From NCBI GenBank assembly GCA_022449345.1, contig JAKURL010000007.1, forward strand, positions 18,181 to 82,180: 64,000 bases of DNA, in the 5' to 3' direction. Source of the stretch: Candidatus Thalassarchaeum sp. (GTDB taxonomy: Archaea; Thermoplasmatota; Poseidoniia; Poseidoniales; Thalassarchaeaceae). A program made the position numbers and the translations under genes. Within the stretch, counting starts at the first letter, position 1. Each line of letters begins with the position of its first letter. Shown here one piece after another: positions 47,830 through 56,344 of the stretch. The notes under the pieces were generated by a model, which was not told the DNA's origin, made no database searches, and was given only the letters and a program-made list of their open reading frames with translations.

Positions 47830-50800
47830 ATGAGAGAAGTTAGGGACTTCGGTAAGGTTGCCAATTTTCTTCTTCCCCAAAGTTTCAAACTTCACACTGC
47901 GGTGCTCTTCATCAGCCTCCTGATGATTCCAGGCTTGCTTGCAAGCCTGACACCAATCGATGTCCAATCATATGACATGGAATCGCCAGAATTAACAGCG
48001 AATCAGGTTGTTAACGAAGATTTTGAAGCTGCGGAAAAAACGCATGGATTCGCCATCTCGGTGAGAGATAGGAAATCTATCCTAACATCTGATTCAGCCC
48101 CTCATTATACCATTGATGGCGAAATAGATTACGCCAACTTGCCCCATTCTTCTGAGAGGGTTGGATATCAAGGAAAAAGTGCGGGTTTAGTGGGTGAAGA
48201 TATTCCTACTGGAGGAGTCCTTAATCTTACGATACTCAGAGAGATAGAGAACAAAACCGCCATTGCAAGTTCACATTATATCTCTGACTTCGCAAGGCCT
48301 TTGGTTACCGAATTAACCAGTACAGGATTCTTTGGTCCGATGTCTCTGCCTGACCTTCTCCGAGCCTTCATGGCAGGAGAATCTCTGCTAACTAAACCCA
48401 CAATTAATGTCCTCGGATTGCTAGAACCGGCAAGAACAAACTGGGAAGATTGTGGAGTATTGGAATGTCTCACCTATGATGATCCTAACCTTACTCAGGC
48501 CCATGTTGACCTAGCCTCACATAGGATGATTATGTATTCAAACGGAGCTATGCTACGCTGGTTCTCAACCGATAGAGGATTCACCTTTGATGAGACCAGC
48601 TCTCTAATGGGGCCAGTTGGGGGAACTATTCGTGAAGATGGAACGTTCGACGACGATGTAATTTGGGGCCCTGGAAGGTGGTCAGCATCTACAACTTGGA
48701 TTCTAATTCAACTCAGTCGCACAGAGTTGCAGGAGAATGGAATTACCCATTCCTGGGAGGATGCAAGAAATGAACCAGAAGGATATCGGTTCGACGGGTT
48801 CAATTTAGTTACGACTCCCCCGGATTACAACTTAGAGGACTGTAGAAACGCCCTTCAAAAGGGGGAAGAACTTTGCAGTTTTGAATGGGCAATGCTCGAC
48901 CTCGAAAAGCAGATGAGAACAACCGACCAACTCGTTGTCACTTTCTCAGTAAATGAGGGAATAAACGTTGAACTGAACCGCGAATTGCTAGAATCTAGCT
49001 TGCTACTAATCGCCATGGCACTGGCCATTACCGTGCTACTTTGGTTCAGTCTACGGAGGACCTCTGACGTGGTAATAGTCGGGGCCACCTTGATTTTTGC
49101 TCTATTGTGGATGCAAGGCTCAATCGGCTGGATGATAATCCTTGGAGAGAAGTATGGATTCAAGATAATCAGCAAGAGTCAATTTTCCACCCTACTTCCA
49201 ATCTTGGTTATTGCTTTGGGAATAGACGACAGTCTGCACGCTCTACACAGATACAAGGAGGAAAGGAGAAAAGGGCGCTCTCCGGAGGAATCTGCTCATG
49301 CTTCATTGTCTAGAGTTGGCAGAGCGATTATGTTGACATCATTCACTACTATGTCTGCATTCGCGGCCAATCTGACTTCAGATATCGCCGCCCTGCGTTC
49401 ATTCGGTGTCGAAGCGTCTCTAGGTGTTGCAGCGGCATTCATCCTAACCGGAATTTGGGCACCATTGATTCGCATGGATTGGGATAAGCGTCTGGCCAAA
49501 CAAGGAAACTTGCCAGAAGAGGAAACCGGCATAGTTCACATGATTCGAGAACAGCGTCTAGTTTCCATTGCGAATAATTCATCGAAAAACTCCTCCCTGC
49601 TACTGGTGTTAATTCTAATTATCACAGCAATCGCCATTCCAATGATGCAGAGTCTTGAGGGTGATTTCAAAGTCAAAGATTTTCTAGATGAGGAATCGGA
49701 TTTCGCACAGGCTGTAGAATTAGTCAATACTAGGTTCAGCGATGAGGGAGAGCCGGCTGCAGTCATTATAGAAGGCGATATGCTAGACCCGAGAGTCTAC
49801 GCTGCGATTCAAGCCACTAGAGATAATATGGCAGACCCAAGCCCAAATGACCCTGGAAAATACACTAAAATGCCTTTAGGGACACCTGAAATGCATGGTG
49901 TGGACGAATTGATTTGGGCCGCAAAGGCGAGCATGTTTTCCAACAATACATCCTTTGTTGAGGCGGGTTGGGAATCCGCGAGCCTCGATTGTCAGAGGCT
50001 AGCAAATGGCCTACCAGACGAAACTGACCGTGATTGTCTGAGATTCATGTATGGATTCGTCTACGTGTATGGGGTCCCAGCCGGAGGATACTTTCCGGCA
50101 ATTCCAGAATCTCTGGCCGCCCTCCATATTGTTCCAACCTGTGAGTTAGACCCTGAATTGGTGCATCTATGCAAAGATGGAAGCATTCCGGAATACAATC
50201 GCATGACTCTGCGCTGGGGAATTGCAAACCCAGAGCAGTTCATCGTCGTAGAACAGGTTCTTGCAGAATTGGAATTGGATATGCAACCTTTCCAAGAACT
50301 GGCAGCTCAAGACCTCTCGGAAAGGTCAGATATCGAGTCGGCTAGCGAGGAATATCCTGTAACTTGGGCTATCGCTACCGGCGATCCAGTCACACGCTAC
50401 GTGGCCGCTTCTAGTATGCAGAATCAAATGCAAGGAACCCTAGTCCTCGGTGTTCTATTCTGTCTAATTACTCTGTGGTGGGGATTCCGAAAGGTCGAGT
50501 ATGGATTTGATGATTATTCGCTTCGAGACCTTGTGATATCTTCTCCAGTAATAATTGGGATAACTGGCTATGTTTACCTGACAGTTAGCGTAAATCTTGC
50601 TATTGTAATTGCAATTCTTCTCATCATAGGCGCTGGATATTGGGGCACAAGGTCGCTCTCAACTGCCATCTTTACCACCATTCCAATTGTAATTGTAATA
50701 ATTTGGTTGTACGCAATTATCGCTGCTGCTGGATATGGATTGAACATGGTCACAGTTGCAATTGCAGCGATGAGTTTGGGGGTCGGAATCGACTACGTTA

Positions 50801-51099
50801 TCCACGTCGTAGAGAGGTATCGAGAGGAGCGAGCGACCGGTGCTGGTGTAGAGACCAGCATCAAGGCGATTGGTGGCGCTGCGGGCCTTGCCTTGTTTGG
50901 ATCCGCAGTCTCCGATGTGACTGGATTTCTAATTATCAATCGCTCAGCCATGGGTTTCTTCGCAAGCTTCGGATTGTTCTGTGCTGCCATGATTGGGCTT
51001 TCCTTATTCGCCAGCCTAGTAGTTACACCTGCAATGCTTGGGGTGATGTCCCGTACTAGGAGCCAAGACTCTCAGCAGGTTGAAGCAGTTGGGGCTTGA
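47830..51099 (+). CDS. RND-superfamily (MMPL/HAE3-like) exporter
   Basis: 1089 residues in two homologous halves. Each has an initial membrane helix, a large outer loop (about 50-385 and 615-865) and five or six further helices. The RND signatures are GIDDSLHALHRYKEERRKG near 464 and GVGIDYVIHVVERYREER near 983, with Asp residues that would carry protons. It belongs to the group of lipid or hydrophobic-compound exporters related to MmpL and Patched. The cargo in archaea is unknown. Confidence 0.88.
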   Translation: MREVRDFGKVANFLLPQSFKLHTAVLFISLLMIPGLLASLTPIDVQSYDMESPELTANQVVNEDFEAAEKTHGFAISVRDRKSILTSDSAPHYTIDGEIDYANLPHSSERVGYQGKSAGLVGEDIPTGGVLNLTILREIENKTAIASSHYISDFARPLVTELTSTGFFGPMSLPDLLRAFMAGESLLTKPTINVLGLLEPARTNWEDCGVLECLTYDDPNLTQAHVDLASHRMIMYSNGAMLRWFSTDRGFTFDETSSLMGPVGGTIREDGTFDDDVIWGPGRWSASTTWILIQLSRTELQENGITHSWEDARNEPEGYRFDGFNLVTTPPDYNLEDCRNALQKGEELCSFEWAMLDLEKQMRTTDQLVVTFSVNEGINVELNRELLESSLLLIAMALAITVLLWFSLRRTSDVVIVGATLIFALLWMQGSIGWMIILGEKYGFKIISKSQFSTLLPILVIALGIDDSLHALHRYKEERRKGRSPEESAHASLSRVGRAIMLTSFTTMSAFAANLTSDIAALRSFGVEASLGVAAAFILTGIWAPLIRMDWDKRLAKQGNLPEEETGIVHMIREQRLVSIANNSSKNSSLLLVLILIITAIAIPMMQSLEGDFKVKDFLDEESDFAQAVELVNTRFSDEGEPAAVIIEGDMLDPRVYAAIQATRDNMADPSPNDPGKYTKMPLGTPEMHGVDELIWAAKASMFSNNTSFVEAGWESASLDCQRLANGLPDETDRDCLRFMYGFVYVYGVPAGGYFPAIPESLAALHIVPTCELDPELVHLCKDGSIPEYNRMTLRWGIANPEQFIVVEQVLAELELDMQPFQELAAQDLSERSDIESASEEYPVTWAIATGDPVTRYVAASSMQNQMQGTLVLGVLFCLITLWWGFRKVEYGFDDYSLRDLVISSPVIIGITGYVYLTVSVNLAIVIAILLIIGAGYWGTRSLSTAIFTTIPIVIVIIWLYAIIAAAGYGLNMVTVAIAAMSLGVGIDYVIHVVERYREERATGAGVETSIKAIGGAAGLALFGSAVSDVTGFLIINRSAMGFFASFGLFCAAMIGLSLFASLVVTPAMLGVMSRTRSQDSQQVEAVGA

Positions 51100-51106
51100 C
51101 GGCTGG

Positions 51107-51442
51107 ATGAGCAGGATGGATGACTCAGAGACTCTCACCGACCTAGAGAGAGGCAAAGAGGACTGTGTTCTGCGATTCGCTGATGGTCAGGCCTTCCGAG
51201 TTGAATACCTTGACATCAGGCAGTCTTGTCCTTGTGCAAAGTGTGGTCCTCGTCAGGAAAATGAGCAACGAATTATCGAATTCCGTGAAGAAGTAATGCG
51301 GCTTCGATTAGACAAGCCAAAGGCCGAGTTGGTAGGCCGCTATGGCTTGAGATTTTCATGGCCTAGTGGCTGTTCTAGTGGCATCTATTCTTTTCCTCTA
51401 CTACGAAAGGTAGCAGAAGACAAAGGAACCTCATTGCCTTGA
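51107..51442 (+). CDS. DUF971 (GBBH-like N-terminal domain) protein
   Basis: About 111 residues matching the GBBH-like domain: VLRFADGQAFRVEYLDIR, CPCAKCGP and LRFSWPSGCSSGIYSFPLLR. The family is found alone or with iron-sulfur and hydroxylase proteins, and the Cys group suggests metal binding. ATG 51107 follows the RND stop by seven bases; an in-frame TTG at 51080 would overlap it. Confidence 0.82.
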   Translation: MSRMDDSETLTDLERGKEDCVLRFADGQAFRVEYLDIRQSCPCAKCGPRQENEQRIIEFREEVMRLRLDKPKAELVGRYGLRFSWPSGCSSGIYSFPLLRKVAEDKGTSLP

Positions 51443-51443
51443 A

Positions 51444-51761
51444 CTACTCCATCCTCTGTTGGTAATTGTACATGATTGACCAAACCTTAGTCAGGGCGTA
51501 GTGGTAGTCCTCGTCCATCCTGCACTCGTCCTTGAAACTGGTATATTTAACAGATGATATTTGGTCTAAGAGAACCGGTATTGCCTCGCTCTTAAGCATG
51601 GTAATTCTGAACCTATAGTCAGCCCAGTCAATTACCTCAATCTCATATTCGGGCCAAAGGACCTCCAGTGGGTCGATGACCCTAGACTTTACCTGGAAGC
51701 TGTCAGGTAGGGAGTTGTGCTGCACCACGCTGATGAAGCCGTACTTAGTGAAAACCCACAT
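51444..51761 (-). CDS. Conserved protein of unknown function (short actinobacterial/phage-like family)
   Basis: 105 residues. From memory it fits a short uncharacterised family seen mainly in Actinobacteria and phages: MWVFTKYGFISVVQH at the start, DYRFRI in the middle, TSFKDECR and a late Y-xxx-KVWSIM. No function is known. All five Arg codons are AGG or AGA and none is CGN, unlike the neighbouring genes. The ATG follows the TAA of the upstream gene directly, so the two are an operon. Confidence 0.65.
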   Translation of the reverse strand: MWVFTKYGFISVVQHNSLPDSFQVKSRVIDPLEVLWPEYEIEVIDWADYRFRITMLKSEAIPVLLDQISSVKYTSFKDECRMDEDYHYALTKVWSIMYNYQQRME

Positions 51762-52160
51762 TTAGGCCACCTCCACGCCTACGACCTCTTCCTGGGGCTC
51801 TTCTTCCGGCGGCTCCTCGTAGGGTATGACCACCGTGTATGGGTCTAGTTGGACCTCGATACCAGCCGACTCAAAGGTTACTTTCATGCTCGCCAAGCGA
51901 GTAAAACAGAAGGGGTGGTCTACAACCGAAACGCACCTGACCATAGTCTCGTCGACACGCTGGAAGTTGACCCCTAACTTGTGAAAGAAGGTCGCTTGCC
52001 CATCCTTATGGTCTGCCATGAAACCATGAGCGTACTGACGGTAATGGTGACTGGTTGCCCACTGCATTTCCTCCTCGTCTAGAGGGGGTAGCCTGTCAGC
52101 TACCGTGGACATTTCGTTTGTCGTTGTGTCGTCATATTTCTTCATCTCTATAATTGTCAT
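51762..52160 (-). CDS. Hypothetical protein with acidic tail
   Basis: About 132 residues from ATG 52160, chosen because GGAAGTGAT precedes it. There is no signal peptide or membrane segment. A His-rich stretch (TSHHYRQYAHGFMADHKDG) is followed by a compact region with two Cys and an acidic, Pro-rich tail (EEPPEEEPQEE). No family is recognised. GAG and GAC codons are preferred. It appears to belong to the same acquired segment as its neighbours. Confidence 0.6.
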   Translation of the reverse strand: MTIIEMKKYDDTTTNEMSTVADRLPPLDEEEMQWATSHHYRQYAHGFMADHKDGQATFFHKLGVNFQRVDETMVRCVSVVDHPFCFTRLASMKVTFESAGIEVQLDPYTVVIPYEEPPEEEPQEEVVGVEVA

Positions 52161-52182
52161 TTTATCACTTCCTTCTCCGGCT

Positions 52183-52205
52183 AAGGGTGTGCTACGCACA
52201 CCCTT
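52183..52205 (-). promoter_or_regulatory. 10-bp hairpin in a 5' leader
   Basis: AAGGGTGTGC (52183-52192) pairs with GCACACCCTT (52196-52205) around TAC. The TATA element at 52221-52228 would start transcription near 52197, so on the minus strand the hairpin sits at the very 5' end of the message for the island genes. It could protect the message or regulate it. Confidence 0.45.
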
Positions 52206-52220
52206 TTATGTCATTGAGAG

Positions 52221-52228
52221 TATTTAAA
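52221..52228 (-). promoter_or_regulatory. TATA box of the 51.4-52.2 kb operon
   Basis: The minus strand reads TTTAAATA. It overlaps the stop codon of the small zinc-ribbon gene and lies about 62 bases upstream of ATG 52160. Confidence 0.5.
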
Positions 52229-52376
52229 CTATATTTTTACATGTGTGTAATTCCCAATTTCCGGTACTAGTTTCACTAGGAAAATCGAATGGTTTCCAAC
52301 TAGAATCCCAGCATATCTGCATCCATATCATTTGATCGCATCGCAAGCATCTTTTCGGGTATCCTTTTGTTATCAT
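52224..52376 (-). CDS. 50-residue zinc-ribbon-like protein
   Basis: A compact small protein with C10 and C13 in KRCLRCDQ and a closing WELHTC (H44, C46), enough for one zinc site of the CxxC/HxC kind. The middle (WDSSWKPFDF) resembles the Trp-rich core of short stand-alone zinc-ribbon proteins common in phages. ATG 52376 follows AGGTGA, and a TATA element lies at 52419-52426. Function is unknown. Confidence 0.55.
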   Translation of the reverse strand: MITKGYPKRCLRCDQMIWMQICWDSSWKPFDFPSETSTGNWELHTCKNIV

Positions 52377-52418
52377 TTTCTCACCTAGACTCGAGTCTAA
52401 CTTTCTATTCATTCCTTG

Positions 52419-52426
52419 TTTATATA
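52419..52426 (-). promoter_or_regulatory. TATA box of the zinc-ribbon gene
   Basis: The minus strand reads tatataaa. It is 43-50 bases upstream of ATG 52376, with the ribosome site AGGTGA in between. The same A/T stretch could also act on the plus strand, but it is about 95 bases from the Pus10 start. Confidence 0.5.
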
Positions 52427-52518
52427 GTCAAATTCAGATAGAAGCGCTCAAAGGTAACCCTCGATTCGGCAGGGCATCGCAATGTGGGATTCCCTCCCTC
52501 GCTGCGGTGGGTGATTCA

Positions 52519-53949
52519 ATGACCCGAGATGAGCCAGAGGCTGATGCAACTCCGCCAGAAGAGGAGGAGTGGCAACTCTATGCTAGCGCTGGTTATGCTG
52601 CAGCAGAAGACCCATGGGACGACCTAGTCGAGATTGAAGATGAAGACGAGGAAGAAGAGGAATGGTTCGATGGCGACGATTTCGAAACCAATGGTCAAAC
52701 CCTCGATTGGGACTTTCCACCATGTCCCACTCCACTAGGTATCGCTCACATGATTCGCCTTGGTACCTGCGACCATTGTTTGCACCGAGTCGGCGGACGT
52801 CGAACCGATGAGGCTGGAGAGGCAGGAGGTGCATCACTTCGCTCAGAAGCCTTGGCTCGTGACAAAGAGTTGGAATCATTTGAGACGCCCGACCTATGTC
52901 CACTCTGCGAGAATCTATTCGAAGATGTAGACAACATCGTTGAGAGAATAGTCCAACAAACCGGTGAATTGGATCACGGTTCTTTACAGATTGGTGTTCA
53001 TGTTCCAAAGGATCTGATTCAGGCAGAAGATCAAATTCGTACTAAGCATGGAGCAACTGGCTCTAGGCCGCTGAAGGCAGCCTTTTCAGAAGCCGTGCAG
53101 ACTGGTGTCGTAGCCCGAATGGATGGCGTCGAATTCGTCAAAGAACGGCCGGATTTGATGATTCTAATCGACTGCTTAACGCTGCGAGTCGATGTCGACA
53201 TTCGTCCGGTATTCATCTACGGCCGCTACCGAAAGTTGGATCGTGGAATACCTCAGACTCGCTGGCCTTGTCGAGCCTGTCGCGGCCGTGCAGAAGGCTG
53301 CGAGGCCTGCGAAGGCTCAGGCTTGCAGTATCCTGATTCAGTGCAGGATCTAATCGGCGAGCCGTTCCGGCTAGCCTTGTCAGCGAATTTCACCTCATTC
53401 CACGGAATGGGTCGTGAAGACATAGACGTCCGCTGTCTAGGACGAGGCCGTCCCTTTGTGCTGGAAGTTAAGCGTCCAAAGATACGCCGTACTGAATTGG
53501 AAGAGTTAATGCAGACCGTCAACACAAACGGTGCGGGTAAAATCGAGATTAGCGATTTGCGTTGGTCAAACCGAAGTGAGGTCAGTAGGGTGAAAGAAAC
53601 CCGAGCTGATAAGTCCTACACAATCCGATTCTCAGTCGAAGAACCTCCAGAGGAATCAGCCATTATCGAATCGATCTCAAACCTATCCGGAGTCACTCTG
53701 GAACAACAGACACCGAAGCGAGTATCTCACAGGAGAGCCGATAGGAAGCGCAAGCGCAAGGTAGTTTCAATCGACAATGTGTTTGTCGAAGGCAAAGAGG
53801 TGCAATTTTCCGTCCGTTGCGAGGCGGGAACTTACGTCAAGGAACTCGTGCATTCCGACGAAGGTAGAACCGTACCTTCAATCGCTGGTGTTTTGGAGAG
53901 TCCGTGTGAAGTAATTTGGCTGGATGTGGAGGATATCCACGCTGACTGA
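52519..53949 (+). CDS. pus10: tRNA pseudouridine synthase Pus10
   Basis: Pus10 makes pseudouridine 54 and 55 in archaeal tRNA. About 476 residues. The first 70 are a strongly acidic extension not typical of the family. Zinc-binding Cys pairs follow (CDHCLHR and CPLCEN). The THUMP-like part has IYGRYRKLDRGIPQTRW and CRACRG with CEACEGSG. The catalytic region is GREDIDVRCLGRGRPFVLEV, with the active Asp in EDID. ATG 52519 is preferred over GTG 52507. Confidence 0.92.
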   Translation: MTRDEPEADATPPEEEEWQLYASAGYAAAEDPWDDLVEIEDEDEEEEEWFDGDDFETNGQTLDWDFPPCPTPLGIAHMIRLGTCDHCLHRVGGRRTDEAGEAGGASLRSEALARDKELESFETPDLCPLCENLFEDVDNIVERIVQQTGELDHGSLQIGVHVPKDLIQAEDQIRTKHGATGSRPLKAAFSEAVQTGVVARMDGVEFVKERPDLMILIDCLTLRVDVDIRPVFIYGRYRKLDRGIPQTRWPCRACRGRAEGCEACEGSGLQYPDSVQDLIGEPFRLALSANFTSFHGMGREDIDVRCLGRGRPFVLEVKRPKIRRTELEELMQTVNTNGAGKIEISDLRWSNRSEVSRVKETRADKSYTIRFSVEEPPEESAIIESISNLSGVTLEQQTPKRVSHRRADRKRKRKVVSIDNVFVEGKEVQFSVRCEAGTYVKELVHSDEGRTVPSIAGVLESPCEVIWLDVEDIHAD

Positions 53950-54028
53950 AGCCCGAAGGGCTCAGATGGGCTTAAGAATGGGTGCTAGGTCGACCGCTCG
54001 CACAACCTATGTTTTAGAGGTGAAAATC

Positions 54029-54319
54029 ATGCGCAGAAGTCACGGTACTCGTCAAGGAACTCGCAGTATCCTACGCCGTTCCAAAATACAGCAGGGTCGC
54101 ATCGATATCGCCCGAGTTATGCATCAATACGAGATTGGTGACAGGGTCGCTGTTGTGCTTGATGGCTCCCAGCAAAAGGGAATGCCTCATCGTCGATTCC
54201 AAGGCGCCACAGGCGTCATCGAAGCCAAGCAAGGTCGTGCATGGGTCGTAGCCCTACACGACAAGAACATGGCCAAGACCGTTGTAGCTCGCCCAGAGCA
54301 CCTTCTTCCGGTGGAGTGA
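54029..54319 (+). CDS. rpl21e: Ribosomal protein L21e
   Basis: 96 residues of the large subunit protein L21e: MRRSHGTRQGTRS at the start, EIGDRVAV and QKGMPHRRFQGATGVI, the family core. ATG 54029 follows GAGGTGA. RpoF follows after five bases, the normal archaeal order. Confidence 0.95.
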   Translation: MRRSHGTRQGTRSILRRSKIQQGRIDIARVMHQYEIGDRVAVVLDGSQQKGMPHRRFQGATGVIEAKQGRAWVVALHDKNMAKTVVARPEHLLPVE

Positions 54320-54324
54320 TTGAA

Positions 54325-54678
54325 ATGAGCAAGAGAGAGTTTGTTGACTTCGCTACCGTCCGCAATTTGCTTTTGGATGCTCGAGAGAGACGCGGTGAGT
54401 TGTCCTATGAGCAGAAGGTTGCCCTACAGCACGCTGAGTGGGCTGCTAGCGAGAACCGAGGTGGAATCAAAACCAGTCCAGAGGTATTCACCAACCTCTT
54501 CGAGGACCTCGCTAAGACTGAGAAATTGAACCAGCACCCAGAGGTATGTGCAAAGATTGCCGAACTCGCTCCAATAAAGGTCGAAGACGTTCGCGTCATC
54601 ATCGCTTCCAAGAGAATTGCAATGGACACAGACGAGATTGAGGAAATCATCACCACTGTGCGACAACACATTCTCTGA
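54325..54678 (+). CDS. rpoF: RNA polymerase subunit F (Rpb4)
   Basis: 117 residues of the Rpb4/RpoF stalk subunit that pairs with RpoE. Family features: helical segment FVDFATVRNLL, LSYEQKVALQHAEW and the HRDC-like end VRVIIASKRI with EIEEIITTVRQHI. ATG 54325 is preferred. Confidence 0.92.
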   Translation: MSKREFVDFATVRNLLLDARERRGELSYEQKVALQHAEWAASENRGGIKTSPEVFTNLFEDLAKTEKLNQHPEVCAKIAELAPIKVEDVRVIIASKRIAMDTDEIEEIITTVRQHIL

Positions 54679-54788
54679 GTTGAAATGAGGAATTTTCTGC
54701 ATTGAAGTCAGCATTTTCCTGAAATTTCGTAAATTCTGCTATAACCATCCATTCATGAGGGATAACCGACTTCCGAGGACTGAGGAAA

Positions 54789-55358
54789 ATGCAGCCGAAT
54801 GGCAATGTGGATGGCGACACAGCCGATGGGCCATTTGCCTCTGAGACCCATGTTAGAGTCCTCGATGTGCTGGAGAGAAGGCCGACCGGCTGGGAAATTC
54901 ATGCTATTTCAGAACCAGGCCTTCACATCGTTCGAGTTAGATTGAATGATGGGTTCACATCTGAGTTAGGAGATCACCTTTCCCTCGATTCAGGTAAGAC
55001 CGGACCATTGTCCCAACTACGCTTTCAAGACCTATCTGGAGAGGCCAACTCGGCTTTACAGGAGGTGGTTGCAAAATCCATCAAAGTCAATCCAGACCCA
55101 CACTTGGGTTTCTACAACCGTGCAAACAACATCTCACTGAAGGTTCACGCCTTCCAATTACTGCCTGGTGTTGGTAGTTCAACAGCCAAGTCCTGGGTTG
55201 AGATTCGTGGATACAACGGCTGGGTCGACTTAGACGAGGTTAGCGAAAAACTCGGCATCGATGCAGTGGATTTGCTCGCCGAGCGCTACGTCAAGGAATT
55301 GCAAGACCCAACAGAGATTCCAAGCTTGCTAGAATTACTGGTTAGGGTCAGCGCCTAA
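54789..55358 (+). CDS. DUF655 protein with helix-hairpin-helix
   Basis: 189 residues. The N-terminal OB-like part is followed by HhH-type LLPGVGSSTAKSW, which binds nucleic acid. DUF655 is archaeal and nearly always sits between RpoF and KsgA, as here. A role in rRNA or RNA processing is inferred from that context. The gap before it (54679-54788) holds no further gene. Confidence 0.88.
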   Translation: MQPNGNVDGDTADGPFASETHVRVLDVLERRPTGWEIHAISEPGLHIVRVRLNDGFTSELGDHLSLDSGKTGPLSQLRFQDLSGEANSALQEVVAKSIKVNPDPHLGFYNRANNISLKVHAFQLLPGVGSSTAKSWVEIRGYNGWVDLDEVSEKLGIDAVDLLAERYVKELQDPTEIPSLLELLVRVSA

Positions 55359-55371
55359 TCGGGGTGGGCGT

Positions 55372-56244
55372 ATGGACGACCTCGATGTCAGATTGCTGGT
55401 CGAATTGCTACGAGACCGAATGACTCCAGATCGCTCGCTCGGGCAGCATTTCCTGCTCGACGAAGCGGTAATCGCGAGGGCGGTCGAACTCGCCTCAAAG
55501 AATCAACCAATTACCGAGGAAAGCCATGTACTGGAGATTGGCCCAGGTCCCGGTTCGCTTACATTGGAATTATTGCGAACCGGTGCAAAAGTAACCGCTG
55601 TTGAATTAGATCAGGAAGCGGTTTCTCATCTATCTAGGGTTTTCAACAGCACAGATGGAAGGTTGGAAGTATTACACGCAGATGTTCTTGAAATCGATTG
55701 GCCGCAAGACATTACACATATCGTATCCAATCTTCCTTACCAGATTTCTAGTCCAGTGTTAGAGATTATTCAGAAACACCATTCGAACAACCAATTGCAA
55801 GGAATCTCATTGCTTGTTCAGGAGGAATTTGCAGAGCGGATGGCGATGAATAAGGGTCATGCAACACGCGGCCCTCTTGGGCACTCACTGTGGCTTGACT
55901 TCGATGTGGAACGGGATGCAAAGGTAGCACCTCATTCATTCAGTCCATCTCCCCGTGTGCATTCTCGCTTAACCAATCTAATACCGGTTGAGCGGAATTC
56001 GGCGCAATCGATTGACCGCCGTCTTTTCAGGATGGTAATCGCCGAATCTTTTGCTCATCGACGACGAAAACTCCGCACATCTCTGAAAAAACCCCCAAAG
56101 CGCCTCAGCAGAATCTCCGGTTGGCATCGCTCCCGTTGGCAAACGGCAATCGAAGCAATACCAGCCAAGACCCTAGACCTCCGGCCTGAGAATCTAACTT
56201 CGGAAGATTGGGTATCGTTAATCGCCTCGATGAGCCAAGTTTGA
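55372..56244 (+). CDS. ksgA: 16S rRNA dimethyladenosine transferase KsgA/Dim1
   Basis: 290 residues. Dimethylates two adjacent adenosines near the 3' end of 16S rRNA in late small-subunit assembly. Motifs: DRSLGQHFLLDE, SAM-binding VLEIGPGPGSLT, acidic VELDQEA, HADVLEID and catalytic NLPYQIS. ATG 55372 follows GGGGTGGG. Confidence 0.95.
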   Translation: MDDLDVRLLVELLRDRMTPDRSLGQHFLLDEAVIARAVELASKNQPITEESHVLEIGPGPGSLTLELLRTGAKVTAVELDQEAVSHLSRVFNSTDGRLEVLHADVLEIDWPQDITHIVSNLPYQISSPVLEIIQKHHSNNQLQGISLLVQEEFAERMAMNKGHATRGPLGHSLWLDFDVERDAKVAPHSFSPSPRVHSRLTNLIPVERNSAQSIDRRLFRMVIAESFAHRRRKLRTSLKKPPKRLSRISGWHRSRWQTAIEAIPAKTLDLRPENLTSEDWVSLIASMSQV

Positions 56245-56344
56245 ACCATAATGAGAACTGGAGAACCACGCCTTCAAAGCCCACTGTAGGTTCGGGGGCA
56301 ACAGCGGAGTCTGTGGGGGTCTCGCTGGGAAGGGAGTTGCTTAG

